Assembly: GCA_018823745.1 (NCBI GenBank)
Contig: JAHJHR010000007.1
Span: 151,943 to 215,942, forward strand
Reading direction: 5' to 3'
Length of the DNA stretch: 64,000 bases
Source of the DNA: Alphaproteobacteria bacterium
Lineage (GTDB): Bacteria > Pseudomonadota > Alphaproteobacteria > Oceanibaculales > Oceanibaculaceae
Shown: piece after piece, positions 33,961-44,000 of the stretch
Numbering within the stretch: position 1 is the first letter of the stretch
How the letters are laid out: each line of letters begins with the position of its first letter
Made by a program: the position numbers and the translations under genes
Notes under the pieces: generated by a model
Database searches by the model: none
What the model was told of the DNA's origin: nothing
Seen by the model: only the letters and a program-made list of their open reading frames with translations

Positions 33961-36474
33961 ATGCGGGGCGAGAATTGTCATCCTAAGGCCAGCAAAGACA
34001 TGCCGAAGCGGCGCCGAAACCTGGCCCGGTCATTGCTGGCGAGCACCATGTTAAGCACACTGGCCTTCACAGCTGCGGCCAGCGCCACGGAAGCCGTGCA
34101 GCCGGTCGCCAGCCAGCAGATCGCCCAGGCGGAAACCGCCCAGGAGTTCGCCATCGCGCCGCAGCCGCTGGCCGGTGCGCTCGACCGTTTCGCCGAACGG
34201 ACCGGCCTCTCCTTCGCCTATCGCTCCGCCGATATCGCGGGCCTGACCACGGCCGGGCTGACCGGCAATTTCACCGCCACGGACGGGCTGCGCCGCCTGT
34301 TGGCAGGCAGTGGCGCCGCCTTCCAGGTCACCGGCCCGACCACGGTGACGATCACGAAGCCGCAGGCGAGCGGTGCCTTGACGCTGGACACGGTGGCGGT
34401 ACAGGGCCAGCGCGCCTTGGAATCTGCCTGGGGTCCGGCGGATGGCTATGTCGCCACGCGCAGCGCCACCGGCACCAAGACGGATACGCCGCTGATCGAA
34501 ACGCCGCAGGCGATCAACGTGGTCACGCGTGAGCAGATGGACGATCAGGGCTCGCGCACGCTGACAGAGAGCCTGCGCTATACGCCGGGCGTCATCGCGC
34601 AATATGGCAATAACGATATCCGGCATGACTGGCTGACGGTGCGTGGCTTCACGCCTGCCCGCTATCTGGACGGGCTGCGCCTGCCCTTCGGCGCGCGCGG
34701 CTATTCTCAGCCCCGGATCGAGACTTTCGGACTGGAGCGGATCGAAGTGCTGAAGGGACCGGCCTCGCTGCTCTACGGGCAGGGCAATCCCGGCGGCACC
34801 GTGAACATGGTGAAGAAGCGCCCGACCGCAGAGGATGTGCGCGAGATCGAGGTGCAGACCGGCAGCCATGACCGGATGCAGGCCGGCCTGGATCTCGGCG
34901 GCAAGGTGGATGCGGACGGTTCGCTGCTCTACCGGCTGGTGGCCCTTGGGCGGAAATCCGACACGCAATTCGATTATGTCGATGAGGAGAAATTCTATTT
35001 CGCCCCCTCGCTGACCTGGCTGGCCACTGACGACACCAAGATCACCTTCTTCGGCGAATATCAGGAAATCGACGCCGCCGGCGGCGGTGGCGCGCCGGCC
35101 CTTCCGGCGGTCGGCACGCTGTATCCGGGCAGCCAGGGCCTGCTGCCGCGCGAGACCTTCGTCGGTGAGCCGGGCTATGACCATTTCAACAACAAGCAAT
35201 GGTTCGCCGGCTACGAGCTGGATCATCGCATCGACGATACCTGGTCGCTGCGCCAGAGTTTGCGCTATGGCGATGTCGATACCGACAGCCAGCGCGTGCA
35301 GGCCTTCTGCGCGACCTCGCCTTGCGACCCGTCCACCCTTGGCCGCTATGCCTGGGCCTTCCCGGAAAGCGCGCAGCTGCTGACTGTGGACAATCAGGCT
35401 ATCGCCGAATTCCGGACCGGTAGCGTGGGGCACAAGACGCTGATCGGCTTCGATTATTCCTACGAGGACAGCACCTTCGAGGAATCACAGCTCACCATGC
35501 TGTCCACACCGTTCAACGCCTATAACCCGATCTATGGCACGCCGGTCAGCCGGCCGGGCACCGGGATGCGCATCGATCAGGAACGCCGCCAGCTCGGCCT
35601 GTATCTGCAGGACCAGATGAAGATCGACCAGCTGACCCTGGTGCTGGGTGGCCGCTATGACTGGGCCGATACCGACACCCGCACGCAGACCGCTGCCGCA
35701 GACACGGACGCGGCGCAGGATGACCGGGCCTTCACTGGCCGAATCGGCGCCGTCTACAGTTTCGACAATGGCCTGGCGCCCTATGCCAGCTATTCCACCT
35801 CCTTCCAGCCCTCCAGCGGCACCGACAGCAGCGGCAACACGTTTGATCCGACGGAGGGCGAGCAGTTCGAAATCGGTGTCAAATACCAGCCCACAGGCGG
35901 GCGCAGCTTCGTCACCCTGTCCGCCTATCAGCTGACGCAGCAGAATGTGCTGACGCCGGACCCGGCCAACACCCGGTTCAACACCCAGACCGGCGAGGTG
36001 CGGATGCGCGGTCTGGAGCTGGAAGGCAAGGCGCAGCTGACTGGCGGCCTGTCGCTGATTGCCTCCTACGCCTATACGGACAGCGAGATCACCCGCGCCA
36101 ATGCCAACGCATCGGGCATCAGCACCCAGGGCAACCGGCTGGCCTTCGTGCCGGAGCATCAGGCGGCAGCCTGGCTCGACTACGAAATGCCGGCGGGGGC
36201 GCTGCACGGTCTCGGCTTCGGCGCCGGTGCGCGCTATATCGGTCAGACCTACGGGGACAACACGAATAATTACGATGTTCCCGGCTATACCCTGGTCGAT
36301 GCCGGCATCCGCTATGATCTGGGCCAGTTGAAACCCTCGCTGAAGGGGATGCAGCTGGCGCTCGATGTCAGCAATCTGTTCGACAAGGAGTATGTCGCAA
36401 CCTGCCTGTCCGCCACTGGCTGCTATTGGGGCGTGGGCCGGACGGTTTATGCGACAGTGAAGTATAGCTGGTAA
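33961..36474 (+). CDS. TonB-dependent siderophore receptor with STN domain (system 3)
   Basis: An 837-residue receptor with AAGGGG before the ATG. A long basic leader precedes the signal helix (LLASTMLSTLAFTAAASA). The STN domain is at about 60-120 (FAIAPQPLAGALDRFAERTG), the plug at about 165-290 (TPLIETPQAINVVTREQMDD; RIEVLKGPASLLYGQGNPGG), and the barrel ends RTVYATVKYSW with the terminal aromatic. The IEVLKGPASLLYGQGNPGGT pattern is the classical ferric-hydroxamate/FpvA-type siderophore receptor motif. It belongs with the FecI and FecR genes directly upstream and is the receptor nearest the NRPS-PKS genes, about 300 bases before the type II thioesterase. Confidence 0.93.
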   Translation: MRGENCHPKASKDMPKRRRNLARSLLASTMLSTLAFTAAASATEAVQPVASQQIAQAETAQEFAIAPQPLAGALDRFAERTGLSFAYRSADIAGLTTAGLTGNFTATDGLRRLLAGSGAAFQVTGPTTVTITKPQASGALTLDTVAVQGQRALESAWGPADGYVATRSATGTKTDTPLIETPQAINVVTREQMDDQGSRTLTESLRYTPGVIAQYGNNDIRHDWLTVRGFTPARYLDGLRLPFGARGYSQPRIETFGLERIEVLKGPASLLYGQGNPGGTVNMVKKRPTAEDVREIEVQTGSHDRMQAGLDLGGKVDADGSLLYRLVALGRKSDTQFDYVDEEKFYFAPSLTWLATDDTKITFFGEYQEIDAAGGGGAPALPAVGTLYPGSQGLLPRETFVGEPGYDHFNNKQWFAGYELDHRIDDTWSLRQSLRYGDVDTDSQRVQAFCATSPCDPSTLGRYAWAFPESAQLLTVDNQAIAEFRTGSVGHKTLIGFDYSYEDSTFEESQLTMLSTPFNAYNPIYGTPVSRPGTGMRIDQERRQLGLYLQDQMKIDQLTLVLGGRYDWADTDTRTQTAAADTDAAQDDRAFTGRIGAVYSFDNGLAPYASYSTSFQPSSGTDSSGNTFDPTEGEQFEIGVKYQPTGGRSFVTLSAYQLTQQNVLTPDPANTRFNTQTGEVRMRGLELEGKAQLTGGLSLIASYAYTDSEITRANANASGISTQGNRLAFVPEHQAAAWLDYEMPAGALHGLGFGAGARYIGQTYGDNTNNYDVPGYTLVDAGIRYDLGQLKPSLKGMQLALDVSNLFDKEYVATCLSATGCYWGVGRTVYATVKYSW

Positions 36475-36785
36475 GAGAAAGCGCCGGTGCGGGCGTAGGG
36501 CGTGACCTTCCGGTAAACTCTATTCGGTCGGCCATCTCGGTTGCATGAACAACCGGCGCCGGGCAGGCCAAAAGGCGTATTGTCCACTTGAAGGAAATAT
36601 CTTGCTGATCGACCACAGACGACCAAACAGTGCTGGCTTCGTTGTTCAATACACCCTGTCGTCGAGCACCTCGTCCGCGACGGCAGCGAAGACATGATCA
36701 ATGCCCCGCAGCCGCGCGACACACGGGATGTCGTGCTGTTCCAGCCGGGTTCGATGCTGGCGCTGTGCCGGTAGGAAAGGCGGGA
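36475..36785 (+). other. Gap before the type II thioesterase, with a possible gene remnant
   Basis: The last third contains an open frame running to a TAG at 36772-36774 whose final part reads VVEHLVRDGSEDMINAPQPR followed by DTRDVVLFQPGSMLALCR, with neighbour-like codon use (a 26-residue ATG frame starts at 36694). I recognise no family. It could be the decayed 3' end of a gene or a short leader peptide upstream of the thioesterase. The first 120 bases show no gene or clear terminator for the receptor. Confidence 0.3.
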
Positions 36786-37559
36786 ATGCACGGGCGGCAG
36801 GACAATCCCTGGATCGGTTTCGACACACGGCGGGAGCAGGCGCGGCTGCGGTTGTTCTGCCTGCCCTATGCCGGCGGCGGGGCGGCCCCCTATCGGCACT
36901 GGGGCAGCGTTCTGGGTGAGGATATCGACCTCGTGCCCATTGCGCTGCCGGGCCGTGAACAGCGCCTGAGCGAGCCCGCCATCGACCGGCTGGAGGATAT
37001 GCTCACGCAGCTTTCCGCCGCGCTGCGGCCACTTCTGGACCGGCCCTTCGCCCTGTTCGGCTATTCGATGGGGGCGCTGATCGCCTGGCGGCTGGCGCAC
37101 CGCCTGAGCCAGGACGGCGCGGGTGAGCCGGCGCATCTGTTTGTCGGCGGGCGGCGCGCCCCGGGCCAGCCTGCCGCGCGCGACCCGATACACGCCCTGC
37201 CATCCCCGGCCTTCTGGCAACGGATCGCCGCTTATGGCGGCACGCCGGCGGAAGTGCTGGCTGAGCGCGAATTGCGCGACCTGTTCGAGCCGGTGCTGCG
37301 CGCCGATTTCAAGCTCGCCGAGCAGGAGCCGCCGTTATCGGCCGATATTCTGTCCTGCCCGATCACCGCCATCGGCGGAGCGGACGATCCGGACCCGACG
37401 CCCGACCGGCTGGATGGCTGGGACCAGGCAACCACCGGCCAGTTCGACAAGGCAGTGTTTCCCGGTGGGCATTTCGCCATTCACACCGCCAATGCCGCCA
37501 TCGCCGCGCTGGTGCGTGACCGGCTGAGCGGTCAGACAGGCTCCCGCGTACCGATCTGA
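36786..37559 (+). CDS. Type II thioesterase (alpha/beta hydrolase) of the NRPS-PKS cluster
   Basis: A 257-residue protein from ATG 36786 (preceded by AGGAAAGG). RLRLFCLPYAGGGAAPYRHW, the nucleophile elbow FALFGYSMGALIAWRLAHRL (GYSMG, with Ser in the usual G-H/Y-S-M-G context) and late FDKAVFPGGHFAIH giving the catalytic His are the marks of editing thioesterases such as GrsT/RifR. These enzymes clear mis-loaded acyl groups from carrier proteins. It lies beyond the terminal NRPS gene in convergent orientation; the last 28 bases of both genes overlap, so its transcript is antisense to the NRPS 3' end. The frame upstream to 36630 lacks homology. Confidence 0.92.
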   Translation: MHGRQDNPWIGFDTRREQARLRLFCLPYAGGGAAPYRHWGSVLGEDIDLVPIALPGREQRLSEPAIDRLEDMLTQLSAALRPLLDRPFALFGYSMGALIAWRLAHRLSQDGAGEPAHLFVGGRRAPGQPAARDPIHALPSPAFWQRIAAYGGTPAEVLAERELRDLFEPVLRADFKLAEQEPPLSADILSCPITAIGGADDPDPTPDRLDGWDQATTGQFDKAVFPGGHFAIHTANAAIAALVRDRLSGQTGSRVPI

Positions 37560-40500
37560 TCAGCGATCAGGCCGGCCAACGCGTGGACATGCGGTTCCAT
37601 CAGCATCGTGCCGTGGCTCCCGTCCATCCAGTGCAGCGTGACCCGGTCGCCATGCAGGTCACGCCAGCCGTTGTAATCATCACCGGGCACACCGGGCGCC
37701 ATCCGGCTCGCCTCGCGCGGCCGGACCAGCAGGATATCCAGACCATCCAGTGTCAGCGGGGCATAGCGCACTGCCGCCAGGGCATTGTTCTGGAACACCG
37801 CCAGCAGGCGGCGCATGGCGGCGCGGTCGGCATCCTGCGGCAGCAGCTCCGTCGCCTTGCCCTGCTCGACCAGAAAATCGAGGCGCTGTTCGGGCGTCAG
37901 CGGCCGCAGCGTCTCGGCATCCACGGTGCCGATCTCGCCGAACATGTCGGCGAGATAATCCGCCTCGTCCTTGCGCAGGATCGCCTTGATCGTCTCCGGC
38001 ACGGCCACGGCGTCCAGCAGGATCAGGTGGCGCACATCGATGCCGGCCTGCTGCAGGCGGAAGGCGGCCTCATGGGCGAGCAGCCCGCCAAAGCTCCAGC
38101 CCAGCAGGATCACCGGCCCGTCCGGCAGCGCCGCGCGAAGATAGGGCAGCGCGCTTGCCACCATCTCCTCGACCGTTGAGGCCGGCGTTTCGCCGTCGCG
38201 CAGGCCGAGCGCCTCGACCATGTAGACCGGCCGGTCGGGACCAAATTCGCGCGCCAGATCGCGATAGCACAGCACATTGCCACCAACCGGAGGGAAGCAG
38301 ACGATGGGCACTTGCCTGCCCTCGGTATTCACCGCGACCACCGGGCTTCGCCGGTCGCGCGCCTTTTCCCGCTCCGCGATCCGCCGGGCCAGCCCGCGCA
38401 CGGTCGAACAGGTGAACAGGTCGCTGAGCGGCAGCGCGGTCTCGCTCCCCCGGTTCAGCTTCGACAGGAACTGCACGGCCAGCACGCTGTGCCCGCCGAG
38501 CGCGAAGAAATCCGCGTCCGCATCCTCGACCGGCCGGTCCAGCACATCACCCATCAGCCGGGCGATCTGCCGCTCCAGCGCGCCTTCCAGCGGCCGCTCC
38601 GGCCTGGCAGGCGCGGCATCAGCCAGGCCCGGCACCGGCAGGCGCGCAATATCGAGCTTGCCGGTGACGGTCAGCGGTATCTCATCCACCACGATCAGAG
38701 AACCGGGCACCATATAGGCCGGCAGCGCGCGTTCCAGCTGCGTCTTGCAGGCGGCCGCGCCAAAACCGGCATCGGCGACGACATAGGCGATCAGCGTCGC
38801 CCCGCCGGCCGACTCGTTCAGCAGGGCCACGGCCTGGCGGATATGCGGGCAGGCCAGCAGGGCGGCCTCGACATCGCCCAGCTCGACCCGGTTGCCGCGG
38901 ATTTTCACCTGACGGTCCTCGCGGCCGACAAAGTGAATCTCGCCATCGGGCCGCCGCCGGCCGATATCGCCGCTCCGATAGCGGCGCGCGCCGGCCGCGT
39001 CGGTGTCGAAGCGGCGCCGGGTCAGCAGCGCGTCGCCCAGATAGCCACGCCCGACCCCGGCCCCGCCGATGCGGATCTCGCCGGGAATGCCGGGCGGTAG
39101 CGGACGGCCGCTCTCGTCGCAGATATCGACAGTCACGCCGGGGATCGACCGGCCGATGGGCGGCGGCAGGATGTGCCGGTAAGTCTGCGCGGTCATCACA
39201 TATTGCGCCGCCGAGACGCAGCATTCGGTCGGGCCATAGGCGTTCACCAGCCGGGCGTCGCGATGCCCGGCAAGGGCGAAGAAGCGCTCCGGCAGGCTGG
39301 CTGGCATGCTCTCGCCACCCAGCACCACCATGCCGGCGGGGCAATGGCTTCCGGTTTCTTCCCAATGGTCGAGCAACAGGGCGAACAGGCTGGGCGTGGC
39401 GTCGAGCTGGTCGATCCGGTGGGCGTGCAAGAAGCCATCCAGCGCCGCCGGGTCCATCCGTGTATCGGCCTCCGGAATATGCACGGCATGGCCGTTCAGC
39501 AGCGCCGCGAAAAGCTGCACGATGGAGCCGTCGAAGGCGAAGGGGGCAACACAGGTCAGCCGCAGCGCCCGCTGCGCGCCGCCGAGCGGGGCAAGCTGCG
39601 TCTGCGCCACCGCATGTGCCAGATTGACCACCGCGCCATGCTCGATCATCACCCCCTTGGGCGTGCCGGTGGTGCCGCTGGTGAACAGCACATAGGCGAG
39701 GTCGCCGGCGCTGGTGGCGATCTCCGGCGCGGTGTCGGGCTGCGTGTCCAGCGCCCGTCGATCGTGCCGCCGCCGGACTGGCTGGCCTGGTGCGATCTCC
39801 GGCGCCGCGGTCAGTGTCAGGTCGAAGGTATAGGCGGCGGGGTCGAACCCCGGCGCGTCGATGGCGGAACGGCTCAGGGTAAAGCCACCGCGCTCCGCCG
39901 CCCAATCGGCGAAGAAGTCCTCGGGGACGAACAAATCTTCCGCGAAATCCAGGCGGGTATCGTAGCCCTTGCCGGCATTCTCGCGCGCGAAGGCCGCCAG
40001 ATCGGCCAGATAGGCGTCGCGCCGGTCGCCATCCCAGATATTGCCGAGGAAGATCGTGCCGCCCGGCGCCAGCAGTCGCGCCGCCTTGTCGAGCACGATG
40101 CGCAGATAGCCGAAGCCGGGGAAGTTCTCGACCACGCTGTTCAGGATGACCAGGTCGAACGATCCCGGCTCGAATACGTCGATATCATGCGCAGCAAGCT
40201 GGCGGCAGGTCACACGCCGCAGGCCGTGCTGTATGGCGAAGGTCTCGGTGCGCTCGACATTCCGGCGCGACAGGTCGGTGGCGATGTAAAGGCCGGCATT
40301 GGGGGCGACATGGCGCATGGTGAAGCCCGACGCGCAGCCGACCTCCAGCACCCGCGACTCAGGCTTCAGGAAAGCCGCAGTCTTGCGCCGCGCATTCTCG
40401 CCGAAGCCGGCCATCGCCTGGGTCGGGATCGGCTGGCCGGTAAAGGCGCTTTTCCAGCCGCCGGCCAGCACATCATCCGCGCGGTCGCCGGCCAGATGGT

Positions 40501-41020
40501 CCCAGAGTTCGACCGACATCAGCGAACCGGGCGTCTCGGCCAGCGTGTCAATGTCGTCGCTATCCAGGCAGAGTATGTCGCGCAGGCCGGGGCAGCGCCA
40601 TTGCAGCAGGTGCAGCGCGCCGACATGGCGGCTCTCCGACAGGACCAGCGCGATATCGGCCTGGCGCACCATCTGCCGCCGCCGTTCCAGCGGGATCGCA
40701 GGATCGAGCGGCACGAAGGCGCAGCCGGCCGTCAGCACGCCCATCAGCCCGACCAGATAATGGGCGTTGCGCCCGGTCATCACGCCGATCAGGCTCTCGC
40801 GCGGCAGTTCCAGGGACACGATGAAACGGGCAACCCGGTGACTGCGGCGCGCCAGTTCGCCATAGGTCAGCGCGCCCGCCTCGTCGCACACGGCGATGCG
40901 GTCGGGATAGGTGCGCGCCATCTCCGCCAGCCGCTCGACGATGCTGCCGGTGACAGCGGCGCTTCCGGTGTCATCCGGGAGCGAGAGGGGATCGTCGAAA
41001 TCGAAATCGCCGATCTTCAT
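37532..41020 (-). CDS. Terminal NRPS: methyltransferase-interrupted A domain, PCP, thioesterase
   Basis: A 1162-residue synthetase without its own condensation domain; the C domain is at the end of the previous protein. The A domain begins at about residue 30 (ALTYGELARRSHRVARFIV; core A2 GVLTAGCAFVPLDPAIP). It is then broken at about 165-405 by a class I methyltransferase (SAM motif RVLEVGCASGFTMRHVAPN near residue 222, then RLLAPGGTIFLGNIW), and resumes at core A3 YVLFTSGTTGTPKGVMIEH (about 442), ending at A10 LTVTGKLDI. Specificity residues read from GrsA alignment are D-G-V-D-V-G-A-V-S-K; the acidic fourth position hints at a basic amino acid, weakly. The PCP serine is in ALGGHSVLA (about 843). 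The type I TE has GWSFGG (about 974) for release. The ATGA overlap couples it to the upstream gene. Confidence 0.93.
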   Translation of the reverse strand: MKIGDFDFDDPLSLPDDTGSAAVTGSIVERLAEMARTYPDRIAVCDEAGALTYGELARRSHRVARFIVSLELPRESLIGVMTGRNAHYLVGLMGVLTAGCAFVPLDPAIPLERRRQMVRQADIALVLSESRHVGALHLLQWRCPGLRDILCLDSDDIDTLAETPGSLMSVELWDHLAGDRADDVLAGGWKSAFTGQPIPTQAMAGFGENARRKTAAFLKPESRVLEVGCASGFTMRHVAPNAGLYIATDLSRRNVERTETFAIQHGLRRVTCRQLAAHDIDVFEPGSFDLVILNSVVENFPGFGYLRIVLDKAARLLAPGGTIFLGNIWDGDRRDAYLADLAAFARENAGKGYDTRLDFAEDLFVPEDFFADWAAERGGFTLSRSAIDAPGFDPAAYTFDLTLTAAPEIAPGQPVRRRHDRRALDTQPDTAPEIATSAGDLAYVLFTSGTTGTPKGVMIEHGAVVNLAHAVAQTQLAPLGGAQRALRLTCVAPFAFDGSIVQLFAALLNGHAVHIPEADTRMDPAALDGFLHAHRIDQLDATPSLFALLLDHWEETGSHCPAGMVVLGGESMPASLPERFFALAGHRDARLVNAYGPTECCVSAAQYVMTAQTYRHILPPPIGRSIPGVTVDICDESGRPLPPGIPGEIRIGGAGVGRGYLGDALLTRRRFDTDAAGARRYRSGDIGRRRPDGEIHFVGREDRQVKIRGNRVELGDVEAALLACPHIRQAVALLNESAGGATLIAYVVADAGFGAAACKTQLERALPAYMVPGSLIVVDEIPLTVTGKLDIARLPVPGLADAAPARPERPLEGALERQIARLMGDVLDRPVEDADADFFALGGHSVLAVQFLSKLNRGSETALPLSDLFTCSTVRGLARRIAEREKARDRRSPVVAVNTEGRQVPIVCFPPVGGNVLCYRDLAREFGPDRPVYMVEALGLRDGETPASTVEEMVASALPYLRAALPDGPVILLGWSFGGLLAHEAAFRLQQAGIDVRHLILLDAVAVPETIKAILRKDEADYLADMFGEIGTVDAETLRPLTPEQRLDFLVEQGKATELLPQDADRAAMRRLLAVFQNNALAAVRYAPLTLDGLDILLVRPREASRMAPGVPGDDYNGWRDLHGDRVTLHWMDGSHGTMLMEPHVHALAGLIADQIGTREPV

Positions 41021-44000
41021 GCCGAGTCCTTCTGGTCTTCTTGGGCGTCATGCGCGGCGGAGGCGGCGATCTTGCCGAGGAAATCCAGCCAGCGGCGGAT
41101 CGTCGCCGCCTCGAACAGGTCGCTGTCATATTCCAGCGTGAAGCGCGCAGCACCAGCTTCCTCGGTCAGGAACAGGATCGCGTCATGCTTGGCGGTGCCG
41201 TTCTCGACGAACGCGTCCAGCGCCCCGGCCAGCACGCCCTCGGCGTCGGGCGGCAGCAGGGGCAGCCCGTCGATATCGCCGATGCCGGCCAGCGATTCGA
41301 AGCGCTGATATTCGAACACCACATTGACCAGCGGCTGGCGGTTGGCCTGCCGTTTCGGGGCGACCTCCCGCACCAGCGCGTCAAACGGATAATCCTGCCG
41401 GTCCAGGGCGGCGGTCATGGTGTCGTGGATCGCCTCGATCAGCCCGCCCAGTTCGGTATCGGCATCGAGCGTCACGCGGATCGGCAGCACATTCACGAAG
41501 AAGCCGATCAGCCCCTCGGTCTCCGCCCGTTCGCGCCCGGCGACGCCCATGCCGATCACCATGTCGCCCTGCCGGGTCAGGCGGTAGAGCAAGGCGGCGA
41601 ACAGCGCCATGCCAACCGCCGAGATCATCACGCCATGCCGCGCGGCCAAGGCGTGCAGCCCGCTCAAGACCTCGGCGGGCACCGGCAGATGCGCGCGCCC
41701 GCCGCGATAGGATTGCGCGTCCGGCGCGGCGCGGTCGGCCGGCAGGGCGATGCGCTCCGGCGCGCCAGCCAGCTGCGCGCGCCAATAGGCCGCGGCCTCG
41801 CCCCAGTCGCGGCCATGCTGCCAGACCGCGAAATCCCGGTAGCGGATCGGCAGCGGCGGCAGCACCGCCGGCACGCCCGATACCGCCGCCCGGTACAGCG
41901 CGCCCAATTCGCGCATCAGCAGGCGCGACGACCAGCCGTCACCGACGATGTGGTGGGTCGCCAGAACCATCAGTTGCTCGTCTGCGGCCACACGGATCAC
42001 CCGGCCCCGGATCAAGGGCGGCCGGTCAAGCGCGATGGGCGTCGCCGCCTCCCGCCGGGTCAGCCGCAGCGCCTCGCGTAGCGGATCGGCATGGCCGGCG
42101 ATGTCGTCGAAGGCGACGACCGGCGCCGCCTCCCCGGCGATGCGTTGCAGGATAGCGCCCTCCTGCTCGACAAAGGCCGTGCGCAACGGTTCATGCCGCT
42201 GTACCAGCGCGGCCAGCGATTCCTGCAGCGCAAGGGGATCGAGAGCGCCGGAACAGCGGAAAGCGAACAGCATGCCATAGGCCCCACTGTCGCCTTCCAT
42301 ACTGGACAGCAGATACAGCCGCTGCTGGGCATGGCTGGCGGGATACAACGCCCTTTCCGGGGCCGGCGGGATTGTCCTTCCAGAGTCAGCCTTGATCGGG
42401 CCGATATGGCGGGCGATGCCGGCCACCGTCGGCGCGGCGAAGAAATCGGCCATGGCGATCCGGCGGCCAGTCCGGGCCTCGATCCGGTTCACGATGCGGA
42501 TCGCCATCAGGCTGTGCCCGCCGAGCGCGTTGAAGCTGGCCTGCCGGTCGGCAACCAGACGGCCGAATATCTCGGTGAAAATCTCGGCCACCAGCGTCTC
42601 GCCCGACGATTGCGGCGGCATTCCGCCATCCGGCGTCTCGGCCGATTGCCGGCGCGATTGCGCCAGCAGCGCTGCCCGGTCGACCTTGCCATTGGCGGTG
42701 ATCGGCAGCACATCCACGCAGCACCAGCGGGTCGGCACCATATAGGCCGGCAGGCGCGCGCCCAGCCAGTCGGCGAGGGCCGCAATCTTTAGCGCCTCGC
42801 CCGTCACGCAGCCGACGATTTCCGCGCCGTGCATGCCATCGCGGTCAAACACGACTGCGGCACTGCCCACGCCAGGGGCCTGCGCCAGATGCCGTTCGAT
42901 CTCATCCAGCTCGATACGGAAGCCCCGCAGCTTCACCTGGGTATCTATCCGCCCGCCGAATTCGATTCGCCCGTCACGGGTCCAGCGCGCGCGATCGCCG
43001 GTGCGGTACAGCCGCTCGGCCGGATCCTCGGGGTCGGTGATGAATTTCTCTGCCGTGAGTTCTGGCCGGTTGTGATAGCCGCGCGCCAGGCGGGGACCAC
43101 CGATCAGCAATTCACCCCAGATGCCGAGTGGCGCGCGCTGTCCATCCGCATCCAGGATGACCGCGCGGGTATGGGCAATCGGCCGGCCGATGATGCTGTG
43201 CTCGCTCTCCGCCCCCAAATCAGCCCGCAGAATCGGGGCTACAACGGCGAAAGTCGTGCTTTCCGTCGGGCCGTAGCCATTCAGAAGGGTTGTATTCGGG
43301 CAATGCTCCAGGCAGGCCAGCGCATGCGGCTTGCTGATCGCGTCGCCGCCGATGAGCAGCGTCGACAGCCCGGCGAGACTGGCCGGATCATGGTCGATCT
43401 GCCGGTTGAACAGCCCGACGCTCATAAACATCGTGGTCACGCCGAAGCCCGCCAGCGCCGCGCCGAAGGCCACCGGATCAAGCAGGGCGTCCCGATCGAT
43501 CACAGCGATCTGCGCGCCGCGCAGCAGCGCCCCCCAGATTTCGAAGGTCGAGGCGTCGAAGGCCAGCGGACCGGCCTGCGCCACCACGGCGCCCGGCGCA
43601 AGATCGGCGTAATCCGCGCCCAGCGCCAGCCCGATGACGGCGCGCTGCTCGATCAGCACACCCTTCGGCTGTCCCGTGGAGCCGGAGGTATACATCACAT
43701 AGGCGGGCGCACGGGCCGGATCGACCGGCGCGGGCAGCAAGAGCTCACCGGCCACATCAATCGCCGACAGATCCAGAACCGGGACGGCAAGATCGTCGCC
43801 TATGGACGCAAGAGCAGCCTGCCCGGCAGCATCCGCCAGCACCGCCCCTGCCCCGCAATCGTGCAGGATGAAGGCGTTATGGGCGGGTGGATAGGCCGGG
43901 TCGAGCGGCACATAGCCGGCCCCCAGCGCGGTGATGCCCAGCATCGCCGCAACCGCTTCGCGCCCGCGCTCCACATGCATCGCCACCAGATCGCCGCGCC

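Noticed and set aside
36505..36525. Similarity between about 15 bases near 36511 and near 63757 (GGTAA-CTCTATT), as possible flanking repeats of the NRPS-PKS island
   Set aside because: The match is short and imperfect and does not extend, so it is not distinguishable from chance without a genome-wide count.
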